From positions 2,914,001 through 2,978,000 of the forward strand of contig NZ_JAXHBQ010000001.1 in NCBI RefSeq assembly GCF_042466115.1: a DNA stretch of 64,000 nucleotides. The letters are read 5' to 3'. The notes beneath the pieces were generated by a model. That model saw only the letters and a list, made by a program, of their open reading frames with translations, was not told the origin of the DNA and did not search any database. Both the position numbers and the translations under genes were made by a program. Source of the stretch: SW4 sp042466115 (GTDB lineage Bacteria > Pseudomonadota > Alphaproteobacteria > Rhodobacterales > Rhodobacteraceae). Shown in pieces: positions 50,563 to 58,983 of the stretch; the stretch's first letter is position 1, and each line of letters starts with the position of its first letter.

Positions 50563-51156
50563 TCACTGCTCTATATCGTTACAGTGATCTATTTCATCGA
50601 ACTTGTGAAAATCGACCGGTAGAACAAGTTCTCCATATAAGAATACGGCCGAAAGACAGCCGGTGGGTGCAGGGCCTGGCGCGCCAAATTTATCTAGGAA
50701 ATTAAACATAATCAGGATTTTTCGCGGGATTCCGCGAACATCCATACTGACACCAGATATATTCGAAACACCCTCACTTGCGTAGCTTTCAGCTAGTAAA
50801 CCTTGAAGTGCAATTGGGACAAAAACCTTATCATTCCCATTTTCAAGAAAGAACACCCATATATCTGCATCTGAAAAATTGTGCCATTCGTCAGAAATCT
50901 CAAGAATGCCAATGTCTTGATCAAGCCGTCGCAGGTTTTCCCAAAAGCCAGGCACGGGTTGCAGAACGGAAACCCGCAAGGGACCATCGGTTTGACCAAA
51001 GAAAAGGAAGTCTGAATCGATGAGTTCGGCGTCGCCTGCTTTGAGAGGAGAAGCCCAAAGCAGCGTTGAGAGAATAACAAGAATGGCTGGGACAACAAAA
51101 AAATCGTCAATAGCCATACGAAGCCAATAATTTTGGCGGAAGTTTAGTTTTGTCAT
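50563..51156 (-). CDS. AT-rich orphan, probable exported or anchored protein
   Basis: 197 residues. One hydrophobic segment near the amino end (FFVVPAILVILSTLLWASPLKAG) may act as a late signal or anchor. The rest is acidic and aromatic rich (ELIDSDFLFFGQTDGPLRVSVLQPVPGFWENLRRLDQDIGILEISDEWHNFSDADIWVFFLENG). No family recognised. Composition is visibly more A/T rich than the flanking genes. ATG 51156 is used; ATG 51117 would place the hydrophobic segment at the very start. Probably acquired. Confidence 0.55.
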   Translation of the reverse strand: MTKLNFRQNYWLRMAIDDFFVVPAILVILSTLLWASPLKAGDAELIDSDFLFFGQTDGPLRVSVLQPVPGFWENLRRLDQDIGILEISDEWHNFSDADIWVFFLENGNDKVFVPIALQGLLAESYASEGVSNISGVSMDVRGIPRKILIMFNFLDKFGAPGPAPTGCLSAVFLYGELVLPVDFHKFDEIDHCNDIEQ

Positions 51157-51249
51157 AGCTATCGTTTCTCTTCCATAGAGTTGACGTGCAGGTTAATAGA
51201 TTTTCTGATCAAGATGATGGCGTCAACTGTATATCGCTTGAAGCAACAA

Positions 51250-51900
51250 TCAGGCAGAGGCGATACTGATCAGCAGATCATTGAGCGGCCAAAGCTGGGT
51301 AAACGCGCGGCTTAGATCGTCGGTCAATGAGCCGCTGCGCTGCAATTCGCCTGACAGCACAAAGCCTTTGTGTTTCAGCAAGTCGCCTTGCGGGTGATCG
51401 GCGGCGTAAGCGAGCGGCACTCGTTTCAAAGCGGGTTCGCGCGCGGTGAACCCTTGGGCTGCAACGCTGTCGATGATCCCCGCAACGCGTGGCCCGTCCA
51501 GATCAACAAACTTGCGCCAGTCTTCCAGCACGGGTTTGTCAAAGCCCATCATTCCCGCGCCCACGGTGACGTATTCGGGCGCAATCCCGAAAAAGAACAC
51601 CGGGTCCTGACGGCCACCGCCAGCCACGCTCCACATCATATGCAGGTGGGTGTTATAGGGGGTCTTGTCCTTGGAAAAGCGCACATCGCGGTGCGGGCGG
51701 AACAGTTTTGGGGTGATCGCCTCGCCCGTCAGGTCCGCCAGCGGCGGGCATATGTCATCAAGTAACGCCAGCGCGGGTGCCTTCAGCTTGGTGTCGTATG
51801 TGTCTTTGTTTTCCAGCCACCAGTCGCGTTTGTTGTTTTTGGACAGCGCCGCAAAGAACGCGCGCGCATCGCTGATCAGGCTGGCATAGGGGTCGGACAT
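51250..51900 (-). CDS. DUF2461 (TIGR02453) family protein
   Basis: 216 residues: ISDARAFFAALSKNNKRDWWLENKDTYDTKLKAPALALLDDI, LFRPHRDVRFSKDKTPYNTHLHMMWSVAGG, FFFGIAPEYVTVGAGMMGFD and a carboxy-terminal RVPLAYAADHPQGDLLKHKGF. These match the widely distributed TIGR02453 group, whose function is unknown. ATG 51900 gives the family start; in-frame sequence to 52335 is only shadow of the MATE gene. It is divergent from the MATE pump. Confidence 0.9.
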   Translation of the reverse strand: MSDPYASLISDARAFFAALSKNNKRDWWLENKDTYDTKLKAPALALLDDICPPLADLTGEAITPKLFRPHRDVRFSKDKTPYNTHLHMMWSVAGGGRQDPVFFFGIAPEYVTVGAGMMGFDKPVLEDWRKFVDLDGPRVAGIIDSVAAQGFTAREPALKRVPLAYAADHPQGDLLKHKGFVLSGELQRSGSLTDDLSRAFTQLWPLNDLLISIASA

Positions 51901-51954
51901 TGGCGGCACCTTTGGGATATGGACCTGCCCCAGCTTTGGCCCTAAGCATATCTG

Positions 51955-53322
51955 ATGCAAGCCCCTGATCACCCCTATCCTGCGCAAACCTACCGAGCGC
52001 ATGTCACGCGCCTTTTGGCGCTGGGCCTGCCGTTGGTGGGCGCGAGCGTGGCGGGCTTTTCGATCCACATGACCGACACGATCATGCTGGGCTGGTATGA
52101 TGTGACGGCCCTTGCCGCCGCCACCATCGCCACATCGGTGTGGTTCGTGATCTTTATCGTCGGGGCGGGCTTTGGCTATGCGGTCGTGCCCATGGTCGCC
52201 GCCGCTGCCGAAGAAGGCGACGAGGTGCGCGCGCGCCGGATCACGCGCATGGCCCTGTGGCTGAGCGCGGCTTATGGCGTTCTGGCGGTCGGGCTCTTGT
52301 GGTGGGCCGAGGAAATCATGCTCGCGATCGGGCAAACCCCTGTCGTGGCGGTGGAATCGGAAAAATACCTGCGCATCGCCGTATTCGGGATGTTTCCCGC
52401 GCTGGCCGCGCAGGTCGTGCGGTCATTCCTTGGGGCGCTGCACCTGACGGCTGTGCAACTGTGGATCACGCTGGCCGCACTGGTGTGCAATGCCGTGGTG
52501 AACTACGCGCTGATTTTCGGCAATCTGGGCGCGCCCGAACTGGGGATACGCGGCGCGGCACTTGCCTCGGTGATCATCCAGATCGTGCAGGTCGTGGCAT
52601 TGGTTGCCTATGTGCAGTGGAAACGCCCCGATTACAGCCTGTTCCAACGCATCTGGAAAAGCGACTGGGAAGCCCTGCGCGAGGTCTTTGCCCTTGGCCT
52701 GCCGATTGGCATCACGTCATTGGCCGAAAGCGGGCTGTTCACGGCCAGCGCCATCATGATGGGCTGGATCGGCGAGATCGAACTGGCCGCGCATGGCATC
52801 GCCCTGCAACTGACCGCATTCATGTTCATGTTCCATGTGGGCATGTCACAGGCCGCGACAATCCGCGCGGGCGGGCACTACGGGCGGCGCGACGAGGTGG
52901 CGCTGCGCATGGGCGCTGTTTCGGCCTTTGGTGTGTCCACGGCCTTTGGTGTGATTGTCGTGGCGTTGTTCCTGTTGATCCCCGGCACGCTGGTGTCGCT
53001 GTTCATTGACCCGACCGAACCACAGCGCGACGCCTTGCTGGGGCTGGGGATCACGCTGGTGATGCTGGCCGCCCTGTTCCAGTTCGTTGACAGCGCGCAG
53101 ATCGTCGCCCTGTCGCTGTTGCGCGGCGTGCAGGATACGGCTGTGCCCATGTGGCTGGCCACTGTCAGCTATTGGGTGATCGGCATGCCGGTCAGCTACC
53201 TGCTGGCCTTTACACTGGATTTCGGCCCTCAGGGGTTGTGGCTGGGCCTGACGGTCGGGCTTGGTTGCGCCGCCGCCTTGTTGGGCTGGCGGTTCTGGGG
53301 GCGCTCGGTCCATATCAGTTAG
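51955..53322 (+). CDS. MATE-family multidrug/cation antiporter
   Basis: 455 residues with about 12 helices in two similar halves. MATE signatures: ALGLPLVGASVAGFSIHMTDTIMLGWYDVTALAAATIATSVWF in the first helices and LGLPIGITSLAESGLFTASAIMMGWIGEIELAAHGIALQLTAFMFMFHVGMSQAATIRAGGHYGRRD at the start of the second half. Exports cationic compounds with Na+ or H+. Substrate unknown. A dispersed repeat core follows its stop. Confidence 0.93.
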   Translation: MQAPDHPYPAQTYRAHVTRLLALGLPLVGASVAGFSIHMTDTIMLGWYDVTALAAATIATSVWFVIFIVGAGFGYAVVPMVAAAAEEGDEVRARRITRMALWLSAAYGVLAVGLLWWAEEIMLAIGQTPVVAVESEKYLRIAVFGMFPALAAQVVRSFLGALHLTAVQLWITLAALVCNAVVNYALIFGNLGAPELGIRGAALASVIIQIVQVVALVAYVQWKRPDYSLFQRIWKSDWEALREVFALGLPIGITSLAESGLFTASAIMMGWIGEIELAAHGIALQLTAFMFMFHVGMSQAATIRAGGHYGRRDEVALRMGAVSAFGVSTAFGVIVVALFLLIPGTLVSLFIDPTEPQRDALLGLGITLVMLAALFQFVDSAQIVALSLLRGVQDTAVPMWLATVSYWVIGMPVSYLLAFTLDFGPQGLWLGLTVGLGCAAALLGWRFWGRSVHIS

Positions 53323-53344
53323 GATTAGTTGCCCGCGGTTGCTT

Positions 53345-53366
53345 GAGTATTTTTGAACAAAAGAAT
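53345..53366 (+). repeat. Dispersed repeat core (copy 3) between convergent genes
   Basis: GAGTATTTTTGAACAAAAGA and the following two bases, same type as the core at 1011-1033, in the 54-base gap between the MATE stop and the convergent methyltransferase stop. It contains TTTTT and AAAA but no matching stem that I can see. Confidence 0.45.
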
Positions 53367-53376
53367 GTGGGGCACG

Positions 53377-54549
53377 TCAGACCAGAAACCGCGAATAAAG
53401 CAGCACGCCCCAAGGTGACAGTTGGCTTTCGATCAGGGACCAGAGTGCGCGCGCCTCTGTCGGGGCAAGCCCGGTTGTTTTGTATAGCCGCGCCAGTGGT
53501 TGCCGCCCGTCGATCTGCGCGATCAGGGGCGCGGTTTCAGGCGGCAGGGTGATCTGGACCCGTTCGCGTTCCACCGTCATGGCGGGTGCACGCCCATTGG
53601 CGATGGCCTGCGCCAGTTTCGCCGCAGGCACGCCGTGCAGATGCGGGATGCGTGTATCGGGGTCGGGCACGGGGGCGGGGTGCGCGCGCGCATAGCCCAC
53701 GTGGGTCTTGATCGTGCCGCGCAGTTTTTCGGCCACGGCCATGGCTGTGGTGGCGGGCATGCCTTCGGGGGCTGGCGCAAGGCGCGCCAAATCGTAAAGA
53801 CCCGGATAGGCAAAGCTGGCCAGTTCCCACCCTGTTTCATTCAGGATTTGCAGCAGGGCAGGCACGTCAAAGGCGCGATCCTGACTATGTAACAAAAGAT
53901 CGTAAAATTCAGCGTCACCAATCGTGTGATCGCCCAGATTGGGATTACACTTGAACGGATGGCCCGCGGGCAGGGTGGCAAGGACGGACTTGGCCGCCGT
54001 CACGCGCTGTGACGCTGGCATATCGGCAAACAGCGCGCCAAAGGCCTCTTGCAACGGATAGACCCCAGATCGACCATAGGGCGCATAGACCATGAAGCCC
54101 AGACCGCCATGCGGCGCAAGGGCGGCGCGCAAAGCGGTAAATCCGGCGGCCGGGTCGGGCAGGTGGTGCAACACGCCGCAGCAGTCGATGTAATCGAACG
54201 GACCGAAATCAGGCGCGTCCAGCAGGCTGCCTGTGTGGAAGGTGATATTGGTGAGGTTGCGCATCCTGGCGCGGGCCCCGGCCACCGCGCGTGCGGCAGT
54301 GGACAGGTCGATATAGGTGATCTGCGCCGGGCGGTTGGCGCTGGCCATCATCTGCGCCAGCTGGATCAGCCCGTCACCGGTGCCCCCCCCCGCCACCAGC
54401 ACACGCAGGGGCTTCGACCAGTCGCGCGCGCCGCCCCAAAGGCAGTGATCCATCTCAAGCGGGTGGCTGGGCGATCCGGTGATCAGGCGCTTGGCCTCGT
54501 CCGCGGGATCGCGGGCGGGGTAGGGGAAGGCCTCGTATTGGTCGCGCAC
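53377..54549 (-). CDS. Class I SAM-dependent methyltransferase
   Basis: 390 residues. SAM-binding region LRVLVAGGGTGDGLIQLAQMM (motif I) with ITYIDLSTAARAVAGARARM (motif II) and FDYIDCCGVLHHLPDPAAGFTAL. A carboxy-terminal part (from about 290) has PPETAPLIAQIDGRQPLARLYK and resembles a small winged-helix-like region found in some methyltransferases. Target unknown. GTG 54549 is the only plausible start after a TAA; it overlaps nothing and lies 39 bases after the hypothetical gene stop on the same strand. Confidence 0.82.
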   Translation of the reverse strand: MRDQYEAFPYPARDPADEAKRLITGSPSHPLEMDHCLWGGARDWSKPLRVLVAGGGTGDGLIQLAQMMASANRPAQITYIDLSTAARAVAGARARMRNLTNITFHTGSLLDAPDFGPFDYIDCCGVLHHLPDPAAGFTALRAALAPHGGLGFMVYAPYGRSGVYPLQEAFGALFADMPASQRVTAAKSVLATLPAGHPFKCNPNLGDHTIGDAEFYDLLLHSQDRAFDVPALLQILNETGWELASFAYPGLYDLARLAPAPEGMPATTAMAVAEKLRGTIKTHVGYARAHPAPVPDPDTRIPHLHGVPAAKLAQAIANGRAPAMTVERERVQITLPPETAPLIAQIDGRQPLARLYKTTGLAPTEARALWSLIESQLSPWGVLLYSRFLV

Positions 54550-54587
54550 GTCGGTGATGGTGGGCCTCGCTTGCGTGATCTTGCGGG

Positions 54588-54992
54588 TCAGGATTTATCC
54601 AGCAACCGGTCCGCCTTTTTGCGCACCAGCACCGAGCGCAAATCGTGCATCGCCAACAGCAGGGCATCGGTCACGTCCTCAAGCTGTTCGTCGCTGGCCT
54701 TGGACTGCACCCATTGCGTCGTGATATTGAGGTAATCTACCGCGCGGTGGATATCGTCGATGTCGCGCTGGGCCAGCAGGGCGGTGCGGTGCGCCATCCA
54801 GTCCTGGATGCGGGCGACATCGGCCTCGGACAACTCGCGGTCGCCATGTGGTTTCACTTCGCCGTTCTTGATATTGATGACGGCAATCTGGTCCATCTCG
54901 ATCCGGCGCTGGCGGTTCTCGGTGTCCACGCGAAACACCGCCGCCCCGTTCTCGCGCACACGGAAGTAATAGTCTGGTAGGTCTGCCGACAT
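54588..54992 (-). CDS. Conserved hypothetical helical protein
   Basis: 134 residues, soluble. YYFRVRENGAAVFRVDTENRQRRIEMDQIAVINIKNGEVKPHGDRELSEADVARIQDWMAHRTALLAQRDID and AVDYLNITTQWVQSKASDEQLEDVTDALLLAMHDLRSVLVRKK. No known domain; I recall similar genes beside aspartate aminotransferase in Rhodobacteraceae. It follows the aminotransferase by 9 bases on the same strand and precedes the methyltransferase. Confidence 0.75.
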   Translation of the reverse strand: MSADLPDYYFRVRENGAAVFRVDTENRQRRIEMDQIAVINIKNGEVKPHGDRELSEADVARIQDWMAHRTALLAQRDIDDIHRAVDYLNITTQWVQSKASDEQLEDVTDALLLAMHDLRSVLVRKKADRLLDKS

Positions 54993-55001
54993 CGTTACCC
55001 C

Positions 55002-56204
55002 TTACGTCAGCCCCGCACAAAACCCCTGGATCCGTGTGCAGGCCTCTTTCAGTGCCTCGTCGGATGTAGCGTAGCTGACGCGGAAGTTTGGGGAAAGACC
55101 AAAGGCAGCGCCAAACACCACGGCAACGCCCGTGTCATCCAGCAGGGCGGTGGCAAACACTTCGTCATCGTCGATCACAACGCCGTTGGGCGTTGTTTTG
55201 CCGATGCAGCCGGAAATGTCGGGATAGACATAGAACGCACCCTCGGGGCGCGGGCAGACGATCCCTTCGGCGGCGTTCAGCATCTGCACGACCAGATCGC
55301 GGCGGCGCACGAACATCTCGTTATTGGGGGCGATGAAATCCTGCGTGCCGTTCAGGGCCTCGACAGCGGCCCACTGGCTGATTGTGCAGGGGTTGGATGT
55401 GGATTGCGACTGCACCTTGCGGATCGCGGCGATCAGATGCTTTGGCCCCGCGCCATAGCCGATGCGCCAGCCGGTCATCGCATAGGCCTTGCTGACACCA
55501 TTCATTGTCAGCGTGCGGTCTATCAGTTGCGGTTCCACCTGCGCGGGCGTGCAGAATGTGAAATCACCGTAAGCGAGGTGTTCATACATATCATCGGTCA
55601 GCACCCAAACGTGCGGGTGGCGCAGCAACACATCCGTCAGTGCGCGCAGTTCATCCCATGAATAGCCCGCCCCTGTGGGATTGGAGGGCGAATTGAACAG
55701 GAACCACTTGGTTTTCGGTGTAATTGCCGCCTCAAGCTGGGCCGCCGTGATCTTGAAATCCGCGTCTAGCGTGGCGGCGATGAACACCGGTTCACCACCC
55801 GCCAGCAGCACCATATCGGGGTAACTGACCCAATAGGGGGCAGGGATGATCACCTCGTCGCCCGGATTCAATGTGGCCGTGAAGGTGTTGTAAAGAACCT
55901 GCTTGCCTCCCGTGCCCACCGTCACCTGATCGGGCGTATAGGTCAGGGCGTTGTCGCGCTTGAACTTGGCGCAGATCGCCTGTTTCAGTTCGGGGATGCC
56001 ATCGACGGCCGTGTATTTCGTGCGGCCTTCGTTGATTGCGGCGATGCCGGCGGCCTTGATGTTGTCGGGCGTGTCGAAATCCGGCTCGCCCGCGCCAAGG
56101 CCGATCACGTCGCGCCCTGCCGCCTTGAGCTCTTGGGCTTTGGTCGTCACGGCGATGGTGGGCGATGGTTTGACGCGGTCAAGTGTCGCGGAAAGAAAAG
56201 ACAT
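55002..56204 (-). CDS. aspC: Aspartate aminotransferase (class I/II PLP enzyme)
   Basis: Converts aspartate and 2-oxoglutarate to oxaloacetate and glutamate. 400 residues, subfamily I-beta: MSFLSATLDRVKPSPTIAVTTKAQEL, GLGAGEPDFDTPDNIKAAGIAAINEGRTKYTAVDG, LFNSPSNPTGAGYSWDELRAL, and PLP-lysine segment NGVSKAYAMTGWRIGYGAGPK. ATG 56204 gives the family start; upstream in-frame sequence to 56267 has no homology. It is divergent from the XRE regulator (80 bases). Confidence 0.94.
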   Translation of the reverse strand: MSFLSATLDRVKPSPTIAVTTKAQELKAAGRDVIGLGAGEPDFDTPDNIKAAGIAAINEGRTKYTAVDGIPELKQAICAKFKRDNALTYTPDQVTVGTGGKQVLYNTFTATLNPGDEVIIPAPYWVSYPDMVLLAGGEPVFIAATLDADFKITAAQLEAAITPKTKWFLFNSPSNPTGAGYSWDELRALTDVLLRHPHVWVLTDDMYEHLAYGDFTFCTPAQVEPQLIDRTLTMNGVSKAYAMTGWRIGYGAGPKHLIAAIRKVQSQSTSNPCTISQWAAVEALNGTQDFIAPNNEMFVRRRDLVVQMLNAAEGIVCPRPEGAFYVYPDISGCIGKTTPNGVVIDDDEVFATALLDDTGVAVVFGAAFGLSPNFRVSYATSDEALKEACTRIQGFCAGLT

Positions 56205-56284
56205 GGTCGGCCTCATGTGGAATCCTTTGGTTGCGCGTGTCATATGGTGCACAACCGACCCGATCAAGCAGCAAGGAACATGCG

Positions 56285-56695
56285 ATGAACGATGTCATGG
56301 AAAAGTCAGACGACGCTGGCTGGTTCAGCGAAGAAACCGCAACCTTTGGTGACCGTGTCGCAGGCGCGCGCGAAAGCACGGGGCTCAGCCAAAAGGCATT
56401 GGCCAAGAAACTGGGCATCAAACTGGGCACCCTGCGCAACTGGGAAGAAGACCTGAACGAGCCGCGCGCAAACAAGTTGCAGATGCTTGCGGGCGTTCTG
56501 GGTGTGTCAATGTCGTGGCTGCTGACAGGCAATGGCACGGGGCCGGATGCGCCAATGGACGCAGACGAGGCACAGGCCGATATTGCGGGGATTCTGGCGG
56601 AAATGCGCGGCTTGCGCACGCAGATGACCCAAAGCGCCGAACGCCTTGGCCAGTTGGAAAAGCGCCTGCGCGCTGCCCTGCGCGAACCTGCATGA
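56285..56695 (+). CDS. XRE-family regulator coupled to sdhE
   Basis: 136 residues. Helix-turn-helix of the Cro/CI type (about 22-76): FGDRVAGARESTGLSQKALAKKLGIKLGTLRNWEEDLNEPRANKLQMLAGVLGVSMSWLLTG. The tail (about 90-136) forms a probable coiled helix (EAQADIAGILAEMRGLRTQMTQSAERLGQLEKRLRAAL). ATG 56285 is chosen since the gap to aspC carries its leader; upstream residues are not family-like. The stop overlaps sdhE (ATGA). Target genes unknown. Confidence 0.85.
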   Translation: MNDVMEKSDDAGWFSEETATFGDRVAGARESTGLSQKALAKKLGIKLGTLRNWEEDLNEPRANKLQMLAGVLGVSMSWLLTGNGTGPDAPMDADEAQADIAGILAEMRGLRTQMTQSAERLGQLEKRLRAALREPA

Positions 56696-56967
56696 GCGAA
56701 AGCGCCGAAACCCGCCTGAAACGGCTGCGGATGCGATCCATGCGGCGCGGGATCAAGGAAATGGACCTGATCCTTGTGGCTTTTGCCGATGCGGAACTGG
56801 CGGATCTGGGCGCGGCGGAGGTCGATCTTTATGATCGGCTTTTGGGCGAAAATGATCACGATCTTTATCAATGGGTGTCAGGGCAGGTGCAAACCCCTGC
56901 GCCCTATGGCCCATTGATCGCGCGGATCGCGGCGCGCGCGAACGGGATTGTGAAACCCGAACCGTAA
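56692..56967 (+). CDS. sdhE: Succinate dehydrogenase flavinylation factor SdhE
   Basis: 91 residues of the SdhE/YgfY family that helps attach FAD to the SdhA flavoprotein. The conserved RRGIKEMD motif (usually RRGxxExD) at about residues 18-25 and the LYDRLLGENDHDLYQWVSGQV segment identify it. ATG 56692 overlaps the XRE stop (ATGA), so translation is coupled to a regulator gene, which is unusual for this housekeeping factor. sdh genes are not in the window. Confidence 0.92.
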   Translation: MSESAETRLKRLRMRSMRRGIKEMDLILVAFADAELADLGAAEVDLYDRLLGENDHDLYQWVSGQVQTPAPYGPLIARIAARANGIVKPEP

Positions 56968-57053
56968 TTCATGCAAATTTCTATCATCGTTTAACGGGTT
57001 GTTGGGTTTTATGCCCCAGACATACCCCGACAAATGTTGACGGAGTAACACGC

Positions 57054-57563
57054 ATGAGCCTTCATTCTGACGTGGCCGCACCGGCCAAAACGGCGATCGA
57101 CGCCGGATTCATGACCAGCTATCTGGAATCGCTGACGCTGGTCGAACGCCTTCACCGGTTGTTGCTTGACGTGATCAAGGACGAATTTGAACGGGTAGGC
57201 GTGATCGAAATCAACGCCGTGCAGGCGCTGTTGCTGTTCAACATCGGCGATCACGAGGTGACGGCGGGTGAACTTAAATCGCGCGGTTATTATCAGGGCA
57301 GCAACGTCAGCTATAACCTGAAAAAACTGGTTGAAATGGGCTTTATGCATCATCAGCGCTGCGAAATTGACCGCCGGTCGGTCCGTGTGCGCCTGACGGA
57401 AAAGGGGCGGCGCATTCGCGATGTGGTCACGCGTTTGTTCGCGGGTCATGCCGAAGGGTTGCAGGGGCGCGGTGTGCTGGACATGGCCGGTATCGAAGAC
57501 ATTACAACCGCCCTGCGCCGCGTCGAACGCTACTGGACCGATCAAATCCGCTATATCTACTAG
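57054..57563 (+). CDS. MarR/LdtR-like winged-helix regulator
   Basis: 169 residues: SLESLTLVERLHRLLLDVIKDEFERVGVIEINAVQALLLFNIGDHEVTAGELKSRGYYQGSNVSYNLKKLVEMGFMHHQRCEIDRRSVRVRLTEKGRRI, the winged helix with recognition helix around YYQGSNVSYNLKKL. It resembles LdtR of Liberibacter and relatives in alphaproteobacteria, regulators of cell-envelope or stress genes. ATG 57054 has CGGAG upstream. The stop shares CTAG with the DUF1194 gene on the other strand. Confidence 0.85.
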   Translation: MSLHSDVAAPAKTAIDAGFMTSYLESLTLVERLHRLLLDVIKDEFERVGVIEINAVQALLLFNIGDHEVTAGELKSRGYYQGSNVSYNLKKLVEMGFMHHQRCEIDRRSVRVRLTEKGRRIRDVVTRLFAGHAEGLQGRGVLDMAGIEDITTALRRVERYWTDQIRYIY

Positions 57564-58261
57564 GGGGTCGCGCTGCCGATGGCGAAGCTGGCCAGTTCGC
57601 GCAGCAACTTGCGGGTCATGGCCGCCGCGTAATCCTCGAATCCCAGTGCCGTTTCCACAAACGCCTGCGGGCCGCGCACGACATAGTTTTGATAGTAGGC
57701 CGACAGTTCGCTGATTTGCAGATCATGGCCAGGGTCGTCGTGCCCGATCACCAACCCGTTGATCGTGACATCGGATGGAATTGCGCCATCGGGAATGTCT
57801 TGCGGGCGTGTGCCGGTATTGGCCTTGCCATCGCCGGACATATCCAGCGTGCGTTTCCAGCAGGTGGGCTGCTGCTCGAGCAGGCCAAGCCCTGTCAGGA
57901 TTGCCGGCCCAAGGGCCGTTGTCGGTTGCGCTGGGCGGCGTGTCGTTGACGCAAGGGTGGCGATCACGTCAATCAAAGCGGCCTCGTCCGTGATTTCGCG
58001 CCACGGCAGGATCAGATACTGGTCGTGCGGCCCGCTCCACTCGAAGATGGCGATGCGCACCGGTGCATTTGACGGGGCAAGCAGCACCTCGCGCACCGGC
58101 GCGCTGTTCAAGGCCGCCGCCAGCCCGTCAAGCTGCAGGCGATATTCGCGCGCATCCACCGATCCCGACACATCCAGCCCAAGGGCCAGCGCCTGACGGC
58201 ATCCCGTTTGCGCCAGCGCAGGTGCGGCAAGGCACCAGAACAAGGCAGCAAGGCGGATCAC
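57560..58261 (-). CDS. DUF1194 secreted von Willebrand-type protein (second of pair)
   Basis: 233 residues with a signal peptide (MIRLAALFWCLAAPALAQ) and a VWA-like fold of the DUF1194 family. MIDAS-like motif GLDVSGSVDAREYRLQLDGLAAAL; then FEWSGPHDQYLILPWREI, ILTGLGLLEQQPTCWKRTLDMSGDGKANTG and NGLVIGHDDP. Probably periplasmic; binding partner unknown. It is 35-40 percent similar in layout by eye to its upstream neighbour, and overlaps it by ATGA. Confidence 0.85.
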   Translation of the reverse strand: MIRLAALFWCLAAPALAQTGCRQALALGLDVSGSVDAREYRLQLDGLAAALNSAPVREVLLAPSNAPVRIAIFEWSGPHDQYLILPWREITDEAALIDVIATLASTTRRPAQPTTALGPAILTGLGLLEQQPTCWKRTLDMSGDGKANTGTRPQDIPDGAIPSDVTINGLVIGHDDPGHDLQISELSAYYQNYVVRGPQAFVETALGFEDYAAAMTRKLLRELASFAIGSATP

Positions 58262-58983
58262 CCGGCTGGACCTGCTGCGCCGCGCGGGGCACCTGTCCGC
58301 AGACCGATGATACGCACACTCAACTCGCGCAACAGCTTGCGTTGCATCGCGTTTTCGTAATCGGCAAACCCGCGCGCCGTTTCCACAAAAGCCAGCCGCC
58401 CGCGCATCACCTCGCGCTGATAATATCCCAACAGCCTGGCGTCATCACTGCCGTCCAGCACCACAAGCCCGTTGACCGTGACACCTTCAAACGGGAAATG
58501 CGCATAGGCTTGGGCAGGGGCAAAGCCTTCGTTGTTGATCCCGTCACCGGCAATATCAATGACCTGCGCGTCACAATAAGGGGCCTGTTCCAGCACCGTG
58601 GCACCATGGGCCAGGGCATGGCCCAGTGCTGTGGGATAGTCGTCATGACTGCGGGTTGTGCGGGAAATCGCCAGTGCTGCATCGGTCAGGTCAGCGGGGG
58701 ATCTGATCATTGTCCAGTCCAGCAGCACCGCCTGATTATAGCGCCCGCTCCATTCAAATGCGGCAAGTGCGACGGGCGCATCGCTGGCCAAAAACGCGGC
58801 CACAACATCGGGTGCGACAAGCGCGGCAGCCAACCCGCCGCGCTGCAACGCATCCTCGGATTGATCCACCGATGACGACACGTCGATGGCCAGTAGCAGG
58901 GCAAGGCGGCACGGCGCGGCCGCCGCACCTTTGGCGACCAACGCCAGAATTGCGGCGGCCGGTATGGCGCGCGCGCCTACCAA
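58258..58983 (-). CDS. DUF1194 secreted von Willebrand-type protein (first of pair)
   Basis: 241 residues, signal peptide likely in AIPAAAILALVAKGAAA, then the same fold as the next gene: LAIDVSSSVDQSEDALQRGGLAAALVAPDVV (DxSxS MIDAS-like), FEWSGRYNQAVLLDW, VIDIAGDGINNEGFAPAQ, VNGLVVLDGSDDARLLGYYQREVMRG. The start is probably TTG 58983, which overlaps the end of the upstream glyoxalase gene; no ATG is available near the signal. It and the following gene are a tandem duplication. Confidence 0.78.
   Translation of the reverse strand: MVGARAIPAAAILALVAKGAAAAPCRLALLLAIDVSSSVDQSEDALQRGGLAAALVAPDVVAAFLASDAPVALAAFEWSGRYNQAVLLDWTMIRSPADLTDAALAISRTTRSHDDYPTALGHALAHGATVLEQAPYCDAQVIDIAGDGINNEGFAPAQAYAHFPFEGVTVNGLVVLDGSDDARLLGYYQREVMRGRLAFVETARGFADYENAMQRKLLRELSVRIIGLRTGAPRGAAGPAG

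Noticed and set aside
51901..52335. N-terminal extension of the DUF2461 gene
   Set aside because: Upstream in-frame residues are antisense to the MATE gene; ATG 51900 gives the family start.
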